Below, piece by piece: positions 1 to 9,447 of a DNA stretch of 64,000 nucleotides. The position numbers were made by a program, and so were the translations under genes. Below the pieces are notes generated by a model, which was not told where the DNA came from, searched no databases, and saw nothing but the letters and a program-made list of their open reading frames with translations. This stretch comes from Tardiphaga sp. vice304 (GTDB taxonomy: Bacteria; Pseudomonadota; Alphaproteobacteria; Rhizobiales; Xanthobacteraceae), in contig NZ_CP041402.1 of NCBI RefSeq assembly GCF_007018905.1, forward strand, positions 682,001 through 746,000. The letters run 5' to 3'. The number at the start of each line of letters is the position of its first letter. Positions within the stretch are counted from its first letter, which is position 1.

Positions 1-347
1 CCCATCTGCCGCGCTTCCTCCGCCGTCCGTGGGTCAGAACCACTGATGATGATGATCGGTGCCCGGAAATCATAGCGCGCGAGTTCGCTGAGCACTTCGG
101 TGCCGGCCCGTTCTCCCAGCGACAGGTCGAGCGTCGCGCCGCAGTATGAGGCTACCGAGAGAACGCTGATCACGGCGGCGCAACCGTCAGCTTCGACCGG
201 ATTGAGGCCCGCTCTTTCGGCGATTCGGCAGATGATCATGCGATGAACTTTGATGTCGTCGATCACGAGCAGGCGTGGTGCGTCATTGTCTTCCAGGTGG
301 CCAGGGCGAGCGACGCTGGACTTTTCCGGACTGCCGTTGGCGAACAT
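1..347 (-). CDS. Response regulator receiver protein, partial (C-terminus beyond window)
   Basis: Only the first 115 or so codons are visible, reading leftwards from ATG at 345-347 and off the window edge. A purine-rich AAGAAAG lies 6 nt upstream as a ribosome binding site. The visible part is a CheY-like receiver: an acidic pocket in LVIDDIK, a probable phospho-Asp in ATLDLSLGE and the switch Ser in IIIISGS. The lysine that closes the fold would lie beyond the edge. The domain resembles the receiver of the divergent EAL gene on its right, including the D-L-(S/A)-L-G string at the phosphorylation site, so the two are probably paralogues. What effector domain follows, if any, cannot be seen. 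Confidence 0.8.
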   Translation of the reverse strand, partial: MFANGSPEKSSVARPGHLEDNDAPRLLVIDDIKVHRMIICRIAERAGLNPVEADGCAAVISVLSVASYCGATLDLSLGERAGTEVLSELARYDFRAPIIIISGSDPRTAEEARQM

Positions 348-636
348 AACGATCTTTCTTCTGTTGAATGCCGATGCCCGCGTGGCAGCGTTCTCCAGCG
401 TCATGATATCGATGGCAACCGTTGAGCGGGCGAACGGTTAACCATGCGATAATCCGGCCGGCGAAAGTTCGAAGGACGGCAGCTTGATCTCGTGTACTAC
501 CTTCGATATTACCCAATCGGTGTTTTCACGGCTCCGTAGGACTACGGTTTTCGTTGGCCAACTTTCTGCGTTCCTGTTTACGGTTTCATTTGAATCTAAT
601 GTTACAAAAGCGGGTTACCTGGGAATTGACTATCGA

Positions 637-1824
637 ATGATGCACCCATCCACCCCGTCGTTGCGCCGCGCCTTGATCATCGACGATGACAAGGCGCAGG
701 GCCTGATCATTGCCTCGATTGCGGCGAGCAATGGCTATCAGGTGACGAACGTCACATGCTTCGACAACGCCGTGGTCGCGCTCGAAAGCGAGCCGTTCCA
801 ATGCATCACGATCGATCTCGCGCTCGGCAGCCACGACGGTATCGAGGTGCTTCGGTTAGCTGCCAGCCTGCTAGGCGCCCCGCGCATCATTTTCATCAGC
901 GGATGTGACGACGGGATTCTTGAGGCCGCTGTCCGGATGGCGGAGATCATCGGCGTGACGGATGCCTGTTCGATCCAGAAGCCGTTCAGGCCGGCCGATC
1001 TGCGCCGTCTTTTCGAAGACTCCGTCGGGCGGGCAATTGTCGCAGTTCCGGTCAGAAGCGAGCCGGTGACCAAGGCCATGATCGAACGCGGACTGTGCGG
1101 GTCCGAATTCTATGCCCAGTTTCAGCCCAAGGTGGCATTGTCCGATGGCCGTCTGGTCGGCTGCGAAGCCCTGGCGCGGTGGGACCAAGCCGGCCATGGC
1201 CGGATCCCGCCTGTGGAATTTATCCCGGCGGCGGAGGCATCTCGTCATATCGGGCGCATCACGGAATCGGTCATGGAACACTCATTTCCAATGGCCGCGA
1301 TGATGGCAAGGCGTGATGCCAGCTTCAAGCTGGCCGTGAATCTTTCGCCGGCCTTGCTGTCGGATCTGTCACTGCCCGACGAGATCGAGGATCTGTTGCA
1401 GAAGCACGGTTTGCCGGCCAACAATCTTATTGTTGAAGTCACGGAAAGCCTCGCGATCGCCGATCATGCCAAGGCCGTCGATATTCTGTTACGTCTTCGG
1501 ATCAAGGGCATCGGTATCTCGATCGACGATTTCGGAACCGGCTATGCATCGCTCGCCTTGCTGACACGGATTCCCTTCACCGAGCTGAAGATCGATCGAT
1601 CGTTCGTTGCCAACTGCCTAGTCGATGACAGCATGCGCAAGATCGTCACCGGGTCGATCGAGATCGGGCATCAGTTCAACGTGGACGTCGTGGCAGAAGG
1701 CGTCGAGACCGCCGAAATTGCCCGCTTCCTTTGCGATCTCGGCTGCGACATCGGCCAGGGCTATCTTTATGCGCCCCCGCTATCCACGGCAGATCTGCTG
1801 GCGTGGGGCGGCCGTCGGTCATGA
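637..1824 (+). CDS. Receiver-EAL domain protein, cyclic-di-GMP phosphodiesterase
   Basis: A 395-residue two-domain signalling protein. Residues about 10-130 are a receiver (acidic cluster IDDD near 16-18, phospho-Asp D60, Ser 89 in ISG, Lys 115 in QKPF). Residues about 155-390 are an EAL domain that should hydrolyse c-di-GMP. Its catalytic and metal-binding motifs all look intact: EAL at 177-179, NLSP, EVTES, DDFGTGYASL, KIDRSF and AEGVET. There is no GGDEF domain and no membrane segment, so it is a soluble phosphodiesterase gated by phosphorylation. The reading frame stays open about 50 codons further upstream, but that part is not domain-like, so I place the start at the ATGATG at 637/640. 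The cognate kinase is not evident nearby. Confidence 0.88.
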   Translation: MMHPSTPSLRRALIIDDDKAQGLIIASIAASNGYQVTNVTCFDNAVVALESEPFQCITIDLALGSHDGIEVLRLAASLLGAPRIIFISGCDDGILEAAVRMAEIIGVTDACSIQKPFRPADLRRLFEDSVGRAIVAVPVRSEPVTKAMIERGLCGSEFYAQFQPKVALSDGRLVGCEALARWDQAGHGRIPPVEFIPAAEASRHIGRITESVMEHSFPMAAMMARRDASFKLAVNLSPALLSDLSLPDEIEDLLQKHGLPANNLIVEVTESLAIADHAKAVDILLRLRIKGIGISIDDFGTGYASLALLTRIPFTELKIDRSFVANCLVDDSMRKIVTGSIEIGHQFNVDVVAEGVETAEIARFLCDLGCDIGQGYLYAPPLSTADLLAWGGRRS

Positions 1825-1881
1825 CCCTCGGTCGATCACAACGGCGCTGGAGCCTGCGAGCACTGTAATGGCGCTGCCGAG

Positions 1882-1895
1882 TTGATTCAGGTCAA
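1882..1895 (+). promoter_or_regulatory. FixK/FNR-type box upstream of the Mla operon
   Basis: TTGATTCAGGTCAA matches TTGA-N6-TCAA perfectly. It ends 56 bp before the mlaE start. If centred at -41.5 of a class II promoter, it would leave a leader of about 22 nt. The spacing is almost the same as at the fixN and fixG boxes in this window. Confidence 0.7.
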
Positions 1896-1951
1896 CGGTG
1901 CGGCAGGGCCAACGGATAGGATAGGCGACTGAACCCGCGAGGGACGTCGCC

Positions 1952-3088
1952 TTGACCACTGCACCCGTGCTGACCGCCCTATCGAATGACAGTGGCCTCG
2001 AACTGCGTCCGGCCGGTTCGTGGATCGCTGCCAATGCGGCAGTCCTCGAACGGCTCTCCGCCGATGTCGCGCCAAAGGTCGATGCTGCAACCGCTGTCCG
2101 GCTGGACATGTCCGGCGTTCGCGAACTCGATACGCTGGGCGCCTGGTTGCTCGAAAAGATCGCGCGACGCGTGGCGCATGAGGGACACCCGGCCGCCATG
2201 ACCGGCGTCGCGGAAAACTATGCCGGGTTGCTCGACGAGGTCCATCAGGTCAACCGCACCACGCCGGCGCCCGCTGCGGCGCGCAATCCTGTCGCGGCCC
2301 GACTGGACGATCTCGGGCGCGCGGCGCTTGGCACCAGCGAAGACATGGCCGTGTTCCTGCAGATGCTGGGCGCGCTCTGCGCGGCCAGCCTTCGCGTGCT
2401 GCGCCGGCCGCGGACGTTGCGGCTGACCTCGCTGACCTATCAGTTCTACCGGGTCGGCTGGCAGGCGATTCCCATCGTCGTGCTGATCACCTTCCTGATC
2501 GGCGCCATCATTGCACAGCAGGGCATCTTCCACTTCCGCAAGTTCGGCGCGGATTCCTATGTCGTCGATATGGTCGGCATCCTGGTATTGCGCGAACTGG
2601 GCGTGCTGATCGTGGCCATCATGGTGGCCGGCCGGTCCGGCAGCGCCTATACGGCCGAGCTCGGCTCGATGAAAATGCGCGAGGAGATCGACGCCCTTTC
2701 CACCATGGGGCTCGACCCGGTCGATGTATTGATCCTGCCGCGCATCGTGGCACTGGTGCTGGCGCTGCCGATCCTGACATTCATCGGCTCGATGGCCGCT
2801 TTGTATGGCGGTGGCCTGGTGGCGTGGTTCTACGGCGGCATGGGGCCGGCGATCTTCATCGCGCGGCTGCACGATGCGGTGTCGATCGCCAGTTTCGAGG
2901 TCGGCATGATCAAGGCGCCGTTCATGGCGCTGGTGATCGGCATCGTTGCCTGCAGCGAGGGGCTACGGGTGAAAGGCAGCGCGGAGTCGCTGGGCAAGCA
3001 GACGACGACATCGGTTGTGAAGTCGATCTTCCTGGTGATCGTGCTGGACGGCCTGTTTGCGATCTTCTTCGCATCGGTCGGGATGTGA
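1952..3088 (+). CDS. mlaE: MlaE-type ABC permease with fused N-terminal STAS (MlaB-like) domain
   Basis: Permease of an MCE-type phospholipid transporter in the inner membrane, 378 residues. Residues 1 to about 110 form a STAS-like domain (LDMSGVRELDTLGAWLLEKI), the role played by separate MlaB in E. coli. A linker leads to about five to six hydrophobic segments from residue 165 on, with the cytoplasmic coupling stretch around ELGSMKMREEIDALSTMGLDPVD that is typical of MlaE. The start is TTG at 1952, preceded by GAGGGA about 8 nt upstream; no ATG fits the STAS start. The ATPase gene follows after 2 bp, so the genes are surely cotranscribed. The FixK-type box upstream suggests low-oxygen control. 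Confidence 0.9.
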   Translation: MTTAPVLTALSNDSGLELRPAGSWIAANAAVLERLSADVAPKVDAATAVRLDMSGVRELDTLGAWLLEKIARRVAHEGHPAAMTGVAENYAGLLDEVHQVNRTTPAPAAARNPVAARLDDLGRAALGTSEDMAVFLQMLGALCAASLRVLRRPRTLRLTSLTYQFYRVGWQAIPIVVLITFLIGAIIAQQGIFHFRKFGADSYVVDMVGILVLRELGVLIVAIMVAGRSGSAYTAELGSMKMREEIDALSTMGLDPVDVLILPRIVALVLALPILTFIGSMAALYGGGLVAWFYGGMGPAIFIARLHDAVSIASFEVGMIKAPFMALVIGIVACSEGLRVKGSAESLGKQTTTSVVKSIFLVIVLDGLFAIFFASVGM

Positions 3089-3090
3089 CG

Positions 3091-3867
3091 ATGCCGGATC
3101 CCGCCAGCTTCGCCATTCGTGTCCGCGACCTCGTGGTTGGCTTCGGCAAGCGCGTGGTGATCGATCACCTGGCGCTGGATGTGCGCCGCGGCGAGATCCT
3201 CGGCCTGGTCGGCGCGTCGGGCGGCGGCAAGTCGGTGCTGATGCGGACCATCATCGGTTTGATCCCGCCACAGAGCGGCGCGATCGAGGTGATGGGGGTG
3301 ACGATCGGTTCGACGCATGAGCGCCGCACCCAGGCGGCGGCGGGCCGCTGGGGCATCCTGTTCCAGCAGGGTGCGTTGTTCTCGTCCTTGACGGTGCGCC
3401 AGAACGTGCAGTTTCCGCTGCGCGAGAATCTGGTGCTGTCAGACGCGCTGCTCGACGAGATCGCCAATGCCAAGCTGGAAATGGTCGGGCTCACGGCGGA
3501 GGACGGCGACAAGTTTCCCTCCGAACTGTCCGGCGGCATGACCAAGCGCGCGGCACTGGCGCGCGCGCTGGCGCTCGATCCGGCCATCGTGTTTCTGGAT
3601 GAGCCGACCTCCGGTCTGGACCCGATCGCCGCCGGTGAATTCGATGCCCTCATCAAGACCCTGCAGAAGACGCTGGGACTGACCGTGTTCATGGTCACCC
3701 ACGACCTCGCCAGCCTCAATACCGTCTGCGACCGCGTGGCGGCGCTGGCCGACGGCAAGATCGTCGCCATCGGGCCGATGTCCGAGCTGATGCAATCCGA
3801 ACATCCCTGGGTGCGGGCCTATTTCCACGGCAAGCGCTCTTTGATGCTGCAGCCGAAAGCGAGTTGA
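3091..3867 (+). CDS. mlaF: MlaF-type ABC transporter ATP-binding protein
   Basis: Cytoplasmic ATPase of the MCE lipid transporter, 258 residues, the usual size. Walker A GASGGGKS is at 41-48; the signature LSGGM, Walker B with IVFLDEPTSGLD and the H-loop VTHD follow in order. The signature Met in place of the more common Gln is frequent in this subfamily. The ORF is open upstream inside mlaE in another frame, but ATG at 3091, directly after the mlaE stop, gives a protein starting just before the first beta strand. The next gene starts 4 bp downstream. Confidence 0.94.
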   Translation: MPDPASFAIRVRDLVVGFGKRVVIDHLALDVRRGEILGLVGASGGGKSVLMRTIIGLIPPQSGAIEVMGVTIGSTHERRTQAAAGRWGILFQQGALFSSLTVRQNVQFPLRENLVLSDALLDEIANAKLEMVGLTAEDGDKFPSELSGGMTKRAALARALALDPAIVFLDEPTSGLDPIAAGEFDALIKTLQKTLGLTVFMVTHDLASLNTVCDRVAALADGKIVAIGPMSELMQSEHPWVRAYFHGKRSLMLQPKAS

Positions 3868-3870
3868 GCC

Positions 3871-4974
3871 ATGGAAACCCGTGCCCCCTTCATTATTGTC
3901 GGCGCTTTCGTGCTGGCGGCCATCGTCGCCGTGTTCGGCTTCGTCTACTGGCTGCACAACACCGGCGGGCTCGGGCCGCGCACCGACTATCATGTGCAGT
4001 TCGAAGGCTCGGTGCCCGGCCTGCTGGTCGGCGCCGGCGTGCTGTTCAACGGCATTCGCGTCGGAGAGGTCACCGATCTGGCACTGGCGTCCGAAGATGC
4101 GCGTCGCGTCAATGTGACGATCTCTGTTGCCGCCGCCACGCCGGTGCGGGCCGATACCAAGGTTGGCCTCGAATTCCAGGGTTTGACGGGCGTGCCGGTG
4201 GTGGCGCTGGAAGGTGGCAAGCTCACAGCCGGCGGTGCGAAGGTGACCACCTTGATCGCTGATCCCGGTGCCGGCCAGAGCATGACCCAGGCGGCGCGCG
4301 ATACGCTGCGTCGGGTCGATGGCGTACTGGCGGACAATGCGGGCGCGCTGAAGACGACGATCTCCAACCTGCAGGTTTTTACGGACGGCCTGGCGCGCAA
4401 CACCGGAAAGCTCGACGGCATCGTCGCCGGTCTCGAGAAAATGACCGGCGGCGGGGCCGCTGCGCCCAAGACCACCTACGATCTGCACGCGGTGCAGGAT
4501 GCCGCAGCACCCGGCCGCACGCTGAAAGCCCAACTCGGCCTGCCGGAGCCGACCGCCGTCGCGATGCTGCAAACCCAGCGTTTTCTGTTCTCGCCGGCAA
4601 AGGAGATGCCGGCGTTCGCGGATGCGATGTGGGCCGATAGCCTTCCAAAATTGTTGCAGGCGCGGCTGATCGAGGGGTTCGAGAACTACGATATCGCGCA
4701 CGCGCCATTGCGCGCGGCGGATGCGCCGCCGCCGGATATCCAGTTGGTGCTCGACGTCAGGCGTTTCGAGATCACGACGGACGGCGAGCCCATGGCGGTG
4801 ATCGCGCTGTCGGCGCGCCTCCTCGACAAGGATGGCAAGGTCAAGGCGTCGCGGCTGTTCGAGCAACGCCAGAAGCTCGACACGCTCGAACCCGCCGCGG
4901 CGGTTGCCGCCTATAACGACGCCTTCGGGCGGCTGTCCAGAGACGTGATCGGTTGGACGGTTGTGTCGATGTAG
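3871..4974 (+). CDS. mlaD: MlaD-like MCE protein fused to an ABC-transport auxiliary (PqiC-like) domain
   Basis: Periplasmic substrate-binding component of the lipid transporter, 367 residues. A single N-terminal membrane anchor (about 7-30) is followed by an MCE domain (about 40-115, with the GLLVGAGVLFNGIRVGEV hallmark), then a helical linker. From about residue 205 the sequence changes to an ABC_trans_aux/PqiC-type fold (RFLFSPAKEMPAFADAMWAD, then VLDVRRFEI). In many bacteria that domain is a separate outer-membrane lipoprotein. Here it is part of the same chain and has no lipobox Cys, so it must reach its site tethered to the inner membrane. It is the last gene of the operon. Confidence 0.88.
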   Translation: METRAPFIIVGAFVLAAIVAVFGFVYWLHNTGGLGPRTDYHVQFEGSVPGLLVGAGVLFNGIRVGEVTDLALASEDARRVNVTISVAAATPVRADTKVGLEFQGLTGVPVVALEGGKLTAGGAKVTTLIADPGAGQSMTQAARDTLRRVDGVLADNAGALKTTISNLQVFTDGLARNTGKLDGIVAGLEKMTGGGAAAPKTTYDLHAVQDAAAPGRTLKAQLGLPEPTAVAMLQTQRFLFSPAKEMPAFADAMWADSLPKLLQARLIEGFENYDIAHAPLRAADAPPPDIQLVLDVRRFEITTDGEPMAVIALSARLLDKDGKVKASRLFEQRQKLDTLEPAAAVAAYNDAFGRLSRDVIGWTVVSM

Positions 4975-5004
4975 GGGTCCCGGTCGCGCTGCGGGGGGGC
5001 GGGT

Positions 5005-5319
5005 CTATTCGAGCGTCTTGAGGAAGGAAAGAAAATCGTTGATCTGGTCCGGCTCCAGTTGGAATTGCGGCATGGTCGGATGGCCGGTCACGATTCCTTC
5101 CGCCAGGGCTTCGGCCAGTGTCTCGATCGGATAGCGCGTGTGCAGGGTGCGGAAGGGCGGCGCGATCTTGAGCGGACTGGACGTCACGCGATCGATCGAA
5201 TGGCACTCGGCGCAATTTGTCAGCGCAAAAGTCCTGCCGCGCTGTTCCGCCGGTGACATAGCAAGCGCTGGCGTGATCAGGACGACGGCAAGTACGAGTT
5301 GGACGAAAGGCTGTCGCAT
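5005..5319 (-). CDS. Small monohaem c-type cytochrome
   Basis: A 104-residue exported class I cytochrome c. An uncleaved anchor or signal peptide (MRQPFVQLVLAVVLITPALA) is followed by the haem-binding CAECH (C36, C39, H40) and the likely axial Met83 in HPTMPQF. The frame is open nine codons further upstream, but ATG at 5317-5319 starts directly at the signal peptide and has AAGGA upstream. It is a plausible electron carrier for a terminal oxidase, possibly the cbb3 oxidase encoded in this window, because a perfect FixK-type box lies 56 bp upstream. No specific redox partner can be named. Confidence 0.9.
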   Translation of the reverse strand: MRQPFVQLVLAVVLITPALAMSPAEQRGRTFALTNCAECHSIDRVTSSPLKIAPPFRTLHTRYPIETLAEALAEGIVTGHPTMPQFQLEPDQINDFLSFLKTLE

Positions 5320-5375
5320 GAGCGGTGTGTCCTTCTGACGGATCACTTCAGTAAGTCGTACTGCCTGGTCGCGAG

Positions 5376-5389
5376 TTGACCTGCATCAA
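5376..5389 (-). promoter_or_regulatory. FixK/FNR-type box upstream of the small cytochrome c gene
   Basis: TTGACCTGCATCAA, a perfect TTGA-N6-TCAA. Its near edge is 56 bp from the cytochrome c start codon, which suits a class II promoter with a leader of about 22 nt. It lies between the cytochrome gene and the 3' remnant of the gene broken by the IS21 element. Confidence 0.72.
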
Positions 5390-5436
5390 AGACGTCGTCG
5401 TTCCGGCTCCGTGCAAAACCTTGCTGGCCGGCGCCA

Positions 5437-5493
5437 TCATCGCTGCGCGGCAGCGTCCAGATCGTACAGTTCGGCGAGTTGCCGACTGAGCTC
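5437..5493 (-). pseudogene. 3' fragment of a small gene split by the IS21 insertion
   Basis: Reading leftwards from the target duplication at 5488-5493, 19 codons (ELSRQLAELYDLDAAAQR and a TGA stop at 5437-5439) continue exactly in the frame of the 5' fragment that ends at 8136. Removing the IS and one copy of the duplicated GAGCTC restores a 76-residue reading frame. Taken alone this piece has no start codon and would not be translated. Confidence 0.85.
5488..5493. repeat. Target site duplication, left copy (GAGCTC)
   Basis: GAGCTC directly precedes the TGT terminus of the IS21 element, and the same six bases follow its other end at 8136-8141. Six base pairs lies within the 4-8 bp range usual for IS21-family duplications, and an intact duplication suggests a simple and fairly recent insertion. 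Confidence 0.88.
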
Positions 5494-5543
5494 TGTAGCG
5501 CGACAATCAGGATGAGAATCCCGCGACAATCAGGATGAGAATG
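5494..5543. repeat. Left terminal repeats of the IS21 element
   Basis: Starts TGTAGCGCGACAATCAGG and contains a second copy of CGCGACAATCAGGATGAGAA about 27 bp inward. The outer copy matches the reverse complement of the right end with few mismatches. This double array is the expected IstA binding region. Confidence 0.85.
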
Positions 5544-5604
5544 CGCCGCTGCTGGGGTGACGAAGGGAGGGCGTAGCCCGACCGGAGGCACCCCAGCAGC
5601 GGCG
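5544..5604. repeat. 16-bp inverted repeat in the IS21 leader
   Basis: CGCCGCTGCTGGGGTG at 5544-5559 is the exact reverse complement of 5589-5604, with a 29-nt loop that itself contains GGGC-GTA-GCCC. It lies between the left terminal repeats and istA. As RNA it would form a very stable hairpin in any transcript that reads in from outside. Confidence 0.8.
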
Positions 5605-5648
5605 TGTCGGCCCGAAGGGGCCTCATTGGCGGTAACGGCGGCTGGTAA

Positions 5649-7996
<2,348 letters not shown>

Positions 7997-8085
7997 TTGT
8001 CGCTCCACGACAATCAACTCTACAGCACGCGATTATCGCTTGCGTTATCGTCAGGCCGCGACAATCATCCCCACGCCGCGACCGC

Positions 8086-8135
8086 TAAATTGCCATCCTG
8101 ATTGTCGCGCTTCCCATCCAGATTGACGCGCTACA
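8086..8135. repeat. Right terminal repeats of the IS21 element
   Basis: On the minus strand the end reads TGTAGCGCGTCAATCTGG, followed inward by GCGACAATCAGGATGG. These match the left end with a few substitutions and a 2-bp gap. A third inward copy lies at about 7985-8005, just inside the istB 3' end. Confidence 0.85.
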
Positions 8136-8141
8136 GAGCTC
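8136..8141. repeat. Target site duplication, right copy (GAGCTC)
   Basis: Matches 5488-5493 exactly and directly follows the ACA terminus of the IS element. Confidence 0.88.
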
Positions 8142-8315
8142 CATCAGCCGGTTGCGAAACGGCGTTTGCGCGGCATCCGAATAGCTCACCATGATCCGCC
8201 AGCTGTTATCGAGCGGATAGATGAGGAGGGCCATGTTCGCCGGCCAGGGGCCGATGTCCCGCGAAGCTTGCCGGATGATCTTTTGCAGTTCGGCGACCGT
8301 CTTCTTCGGTTTCAT
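8136..8315 (-). pseudogene. 5' fragment of a small gene split by the IS21 insertion
   Basis: Sixty codons from ATG at 8313-8315 to the insertion point: MKPKKTVAELQKIIRQASRD and so on, ending NRLMEL at the target duplication. It starts 15 bp after the mbfA stop on the same strand, so it was probably the second gene of the mbfA transcript. Beyond the junction the frame reads about 16 IS-derived codons (CSASIWMGSATIRMAI) and then stops, so a chimeric protein of about 76 residues could still be made, missing the native tail. The protein family is not recognised; it looks like a small soluble protein with a WP-rich middle. Confidence 0.85.
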
Positions 8316-8330
8316 CGGAATGCGGCGCTC

Positions 8331-9287
8331 CTAGCTGCTTCCGATCAGAATGCCGGTTGCGACCACCAGCCCGCCGCCGAGCATCACCTTGGCCGCGGCC
8401 GAGAACGGCGAGGTGTCCATGTAGCGCCACTGGATGAAGGCAATGGCCAGCAATTCCAGGAATACGACGACGACCGCCAGAATGGTCGCGGTGTAAAAAT
8501 CCGGCAGCAGGTAGGGGAGCGTATGGCCGATACCGCCGGCGATGGTCATCAGCCCGCACACCGTACCCCGGAGATAGGGGGTGCCTCGGCCCGACAGCTT
8601 GCCGTCGTCCGCGAGCGCTTCGGCGAAGCCCATCGAGATGCCGGCGCCAAGCGACGCGGCGATGCCGACCTGGAAGGCGGTCCAGGGATCATGGGTGCCG
8701 AACGCCGCCGCGAATACCGGGGCGAGGGTCGAGACCGACCCATCCATCAGACCGACCAGGCCGGGCTGGATGATACGCAGGATGAAACTGCGGTGGGCCT
8801 CCTCGTCTTCCCGGCCGCGGGCCTCGTCGGGCAAACGCTTGCGCTCGATGTCGGCTGCCCGGCGCTCATGCGTGGCTTCGACAGCGGCGAGGTCGCCGAG
8901 CAGCCTGCGGATATCGGCATCCGTCGTCTGGTTGGCGGCGTTTTGATAGAATCGCTGGGAGTCCTGTTCCATCTGCCGGGCTTGCTGCCGTACAGCGTCG
9001 ATGCCGCTCAGCCGGACCTGCCAGAGCTTCTTTCGTGGAACGAAGCCTTGGACGTCCTGGCGCCGCACCAGCGGGATGTGCTCGCCGAATTTGGAAACAT
9101 AGAGATCGATCAGCGCGCGCCGATGGTCATTCTCCTCGGCGGCCATGTCGGAAAAGATGCGAGCGGTGTCGGGATGCTCCGCCCTCAACCCTTCTGCAAA
9201 GTCGGAGTAGGTCCGGCTGTCCTCTTCCTCGCTGTTGATGGCAAGGGCAAGGATCTCTGCCGCTGTAAGCTTGATCAAGGACTTCAT
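8331..9287 (-). CDS. mbfA: MbfA, membrane-bound ferritin-like iron exporter
   Basis: 318 residues with two parts. Residues 1 to about 150 are a rubrerythrin/ferritin-like four-helix domain rich in Glu/His ([30 protein letters not shown]). Residues about 165-318 are a VIT1/CCC1-like membrane domain with about five helices ([22 protein letters not shown]). In Bradyrhizobium and Agrobacterium MbfA exports iron and protects against iron and peroxide stress, under repression by Irr. A perfect iron-control-type palindrome lies 7 bp upstream of the start codon here, consistent with that control. The gene downstream is broken by IS21. Confidence 0.93.
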   Translation of the reverse strand: MKSLIKLTAAEILALAINSEEEDSRTYSDFAEGLRAEHPDTARIFSDMAAEENDHRRALIDLYVSKFGEHIPLVRRQDVQGFVPRKKLWQVRLSGIDAVRQQARQMEQDSQRFYQNAANQTTDADIRRLLGDLAAVEATHERRAADIERKRLPDEARGREDEEAHRSFILRIIQPGLVGLMDGSVSTLAPVFAAAFGTHDPWTAFQVGIAASLGAGISMGFAEALADDGKLSGRGTPYLRGTVCGLMTIAGGIGHTLPYLLPDFYTATILAVVVVFLELLAIAFIQWRYMDTSPFSAAAKVMLGGGLVVATGILIGSS

Positions 9288-9294
9288 GGCAATT

Positions 9295-9313
9295 CCTTAG
9301 AACGATTCTAAGG
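9295..9313 (-). promoter_or_regulatory. ICE/Irr box of mbfA
   Basis: CCTTAGAACGATTCTAAGG is a perfect inverted repeat of 8-bp arms around a 3-bp centre. It resembles the TTTAGAA-N3-TTCTAAA-type iron control element bound by Irr in Bradyrhizobium. It sits against the ribosome binding site of mbfA, a position that fits repression. A further half-site GTTCTAGGG follows at 9318-9326. Confidence 0.82.
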
Positions 9314-9447
9314 AAGCGTTCTAGGGCGTAGCGACGTAGCGGTCAAGCCGACGACCGGGAAGGCCGAAAAGAACAAAGCCAAGCCTTTTCAGTAACCTAC
9401 CGGCCACCCGGCAAGATCGGCTGTCTGGGCGCCATTGCCGTTCCCGA

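Noticed and set aside
3439..4866. 475-codon minus-strand ORF opposite mlaF and mlaD
   Set aside because: Antisense shadow of two confidently assigned genes; no recognisable domain.
8166..9311. 381-codon plus-strand ORF opposite mbfA
   Set aside because: Runs antisense to mbfA through its Irr-type box; composition is that of a shadow frame.
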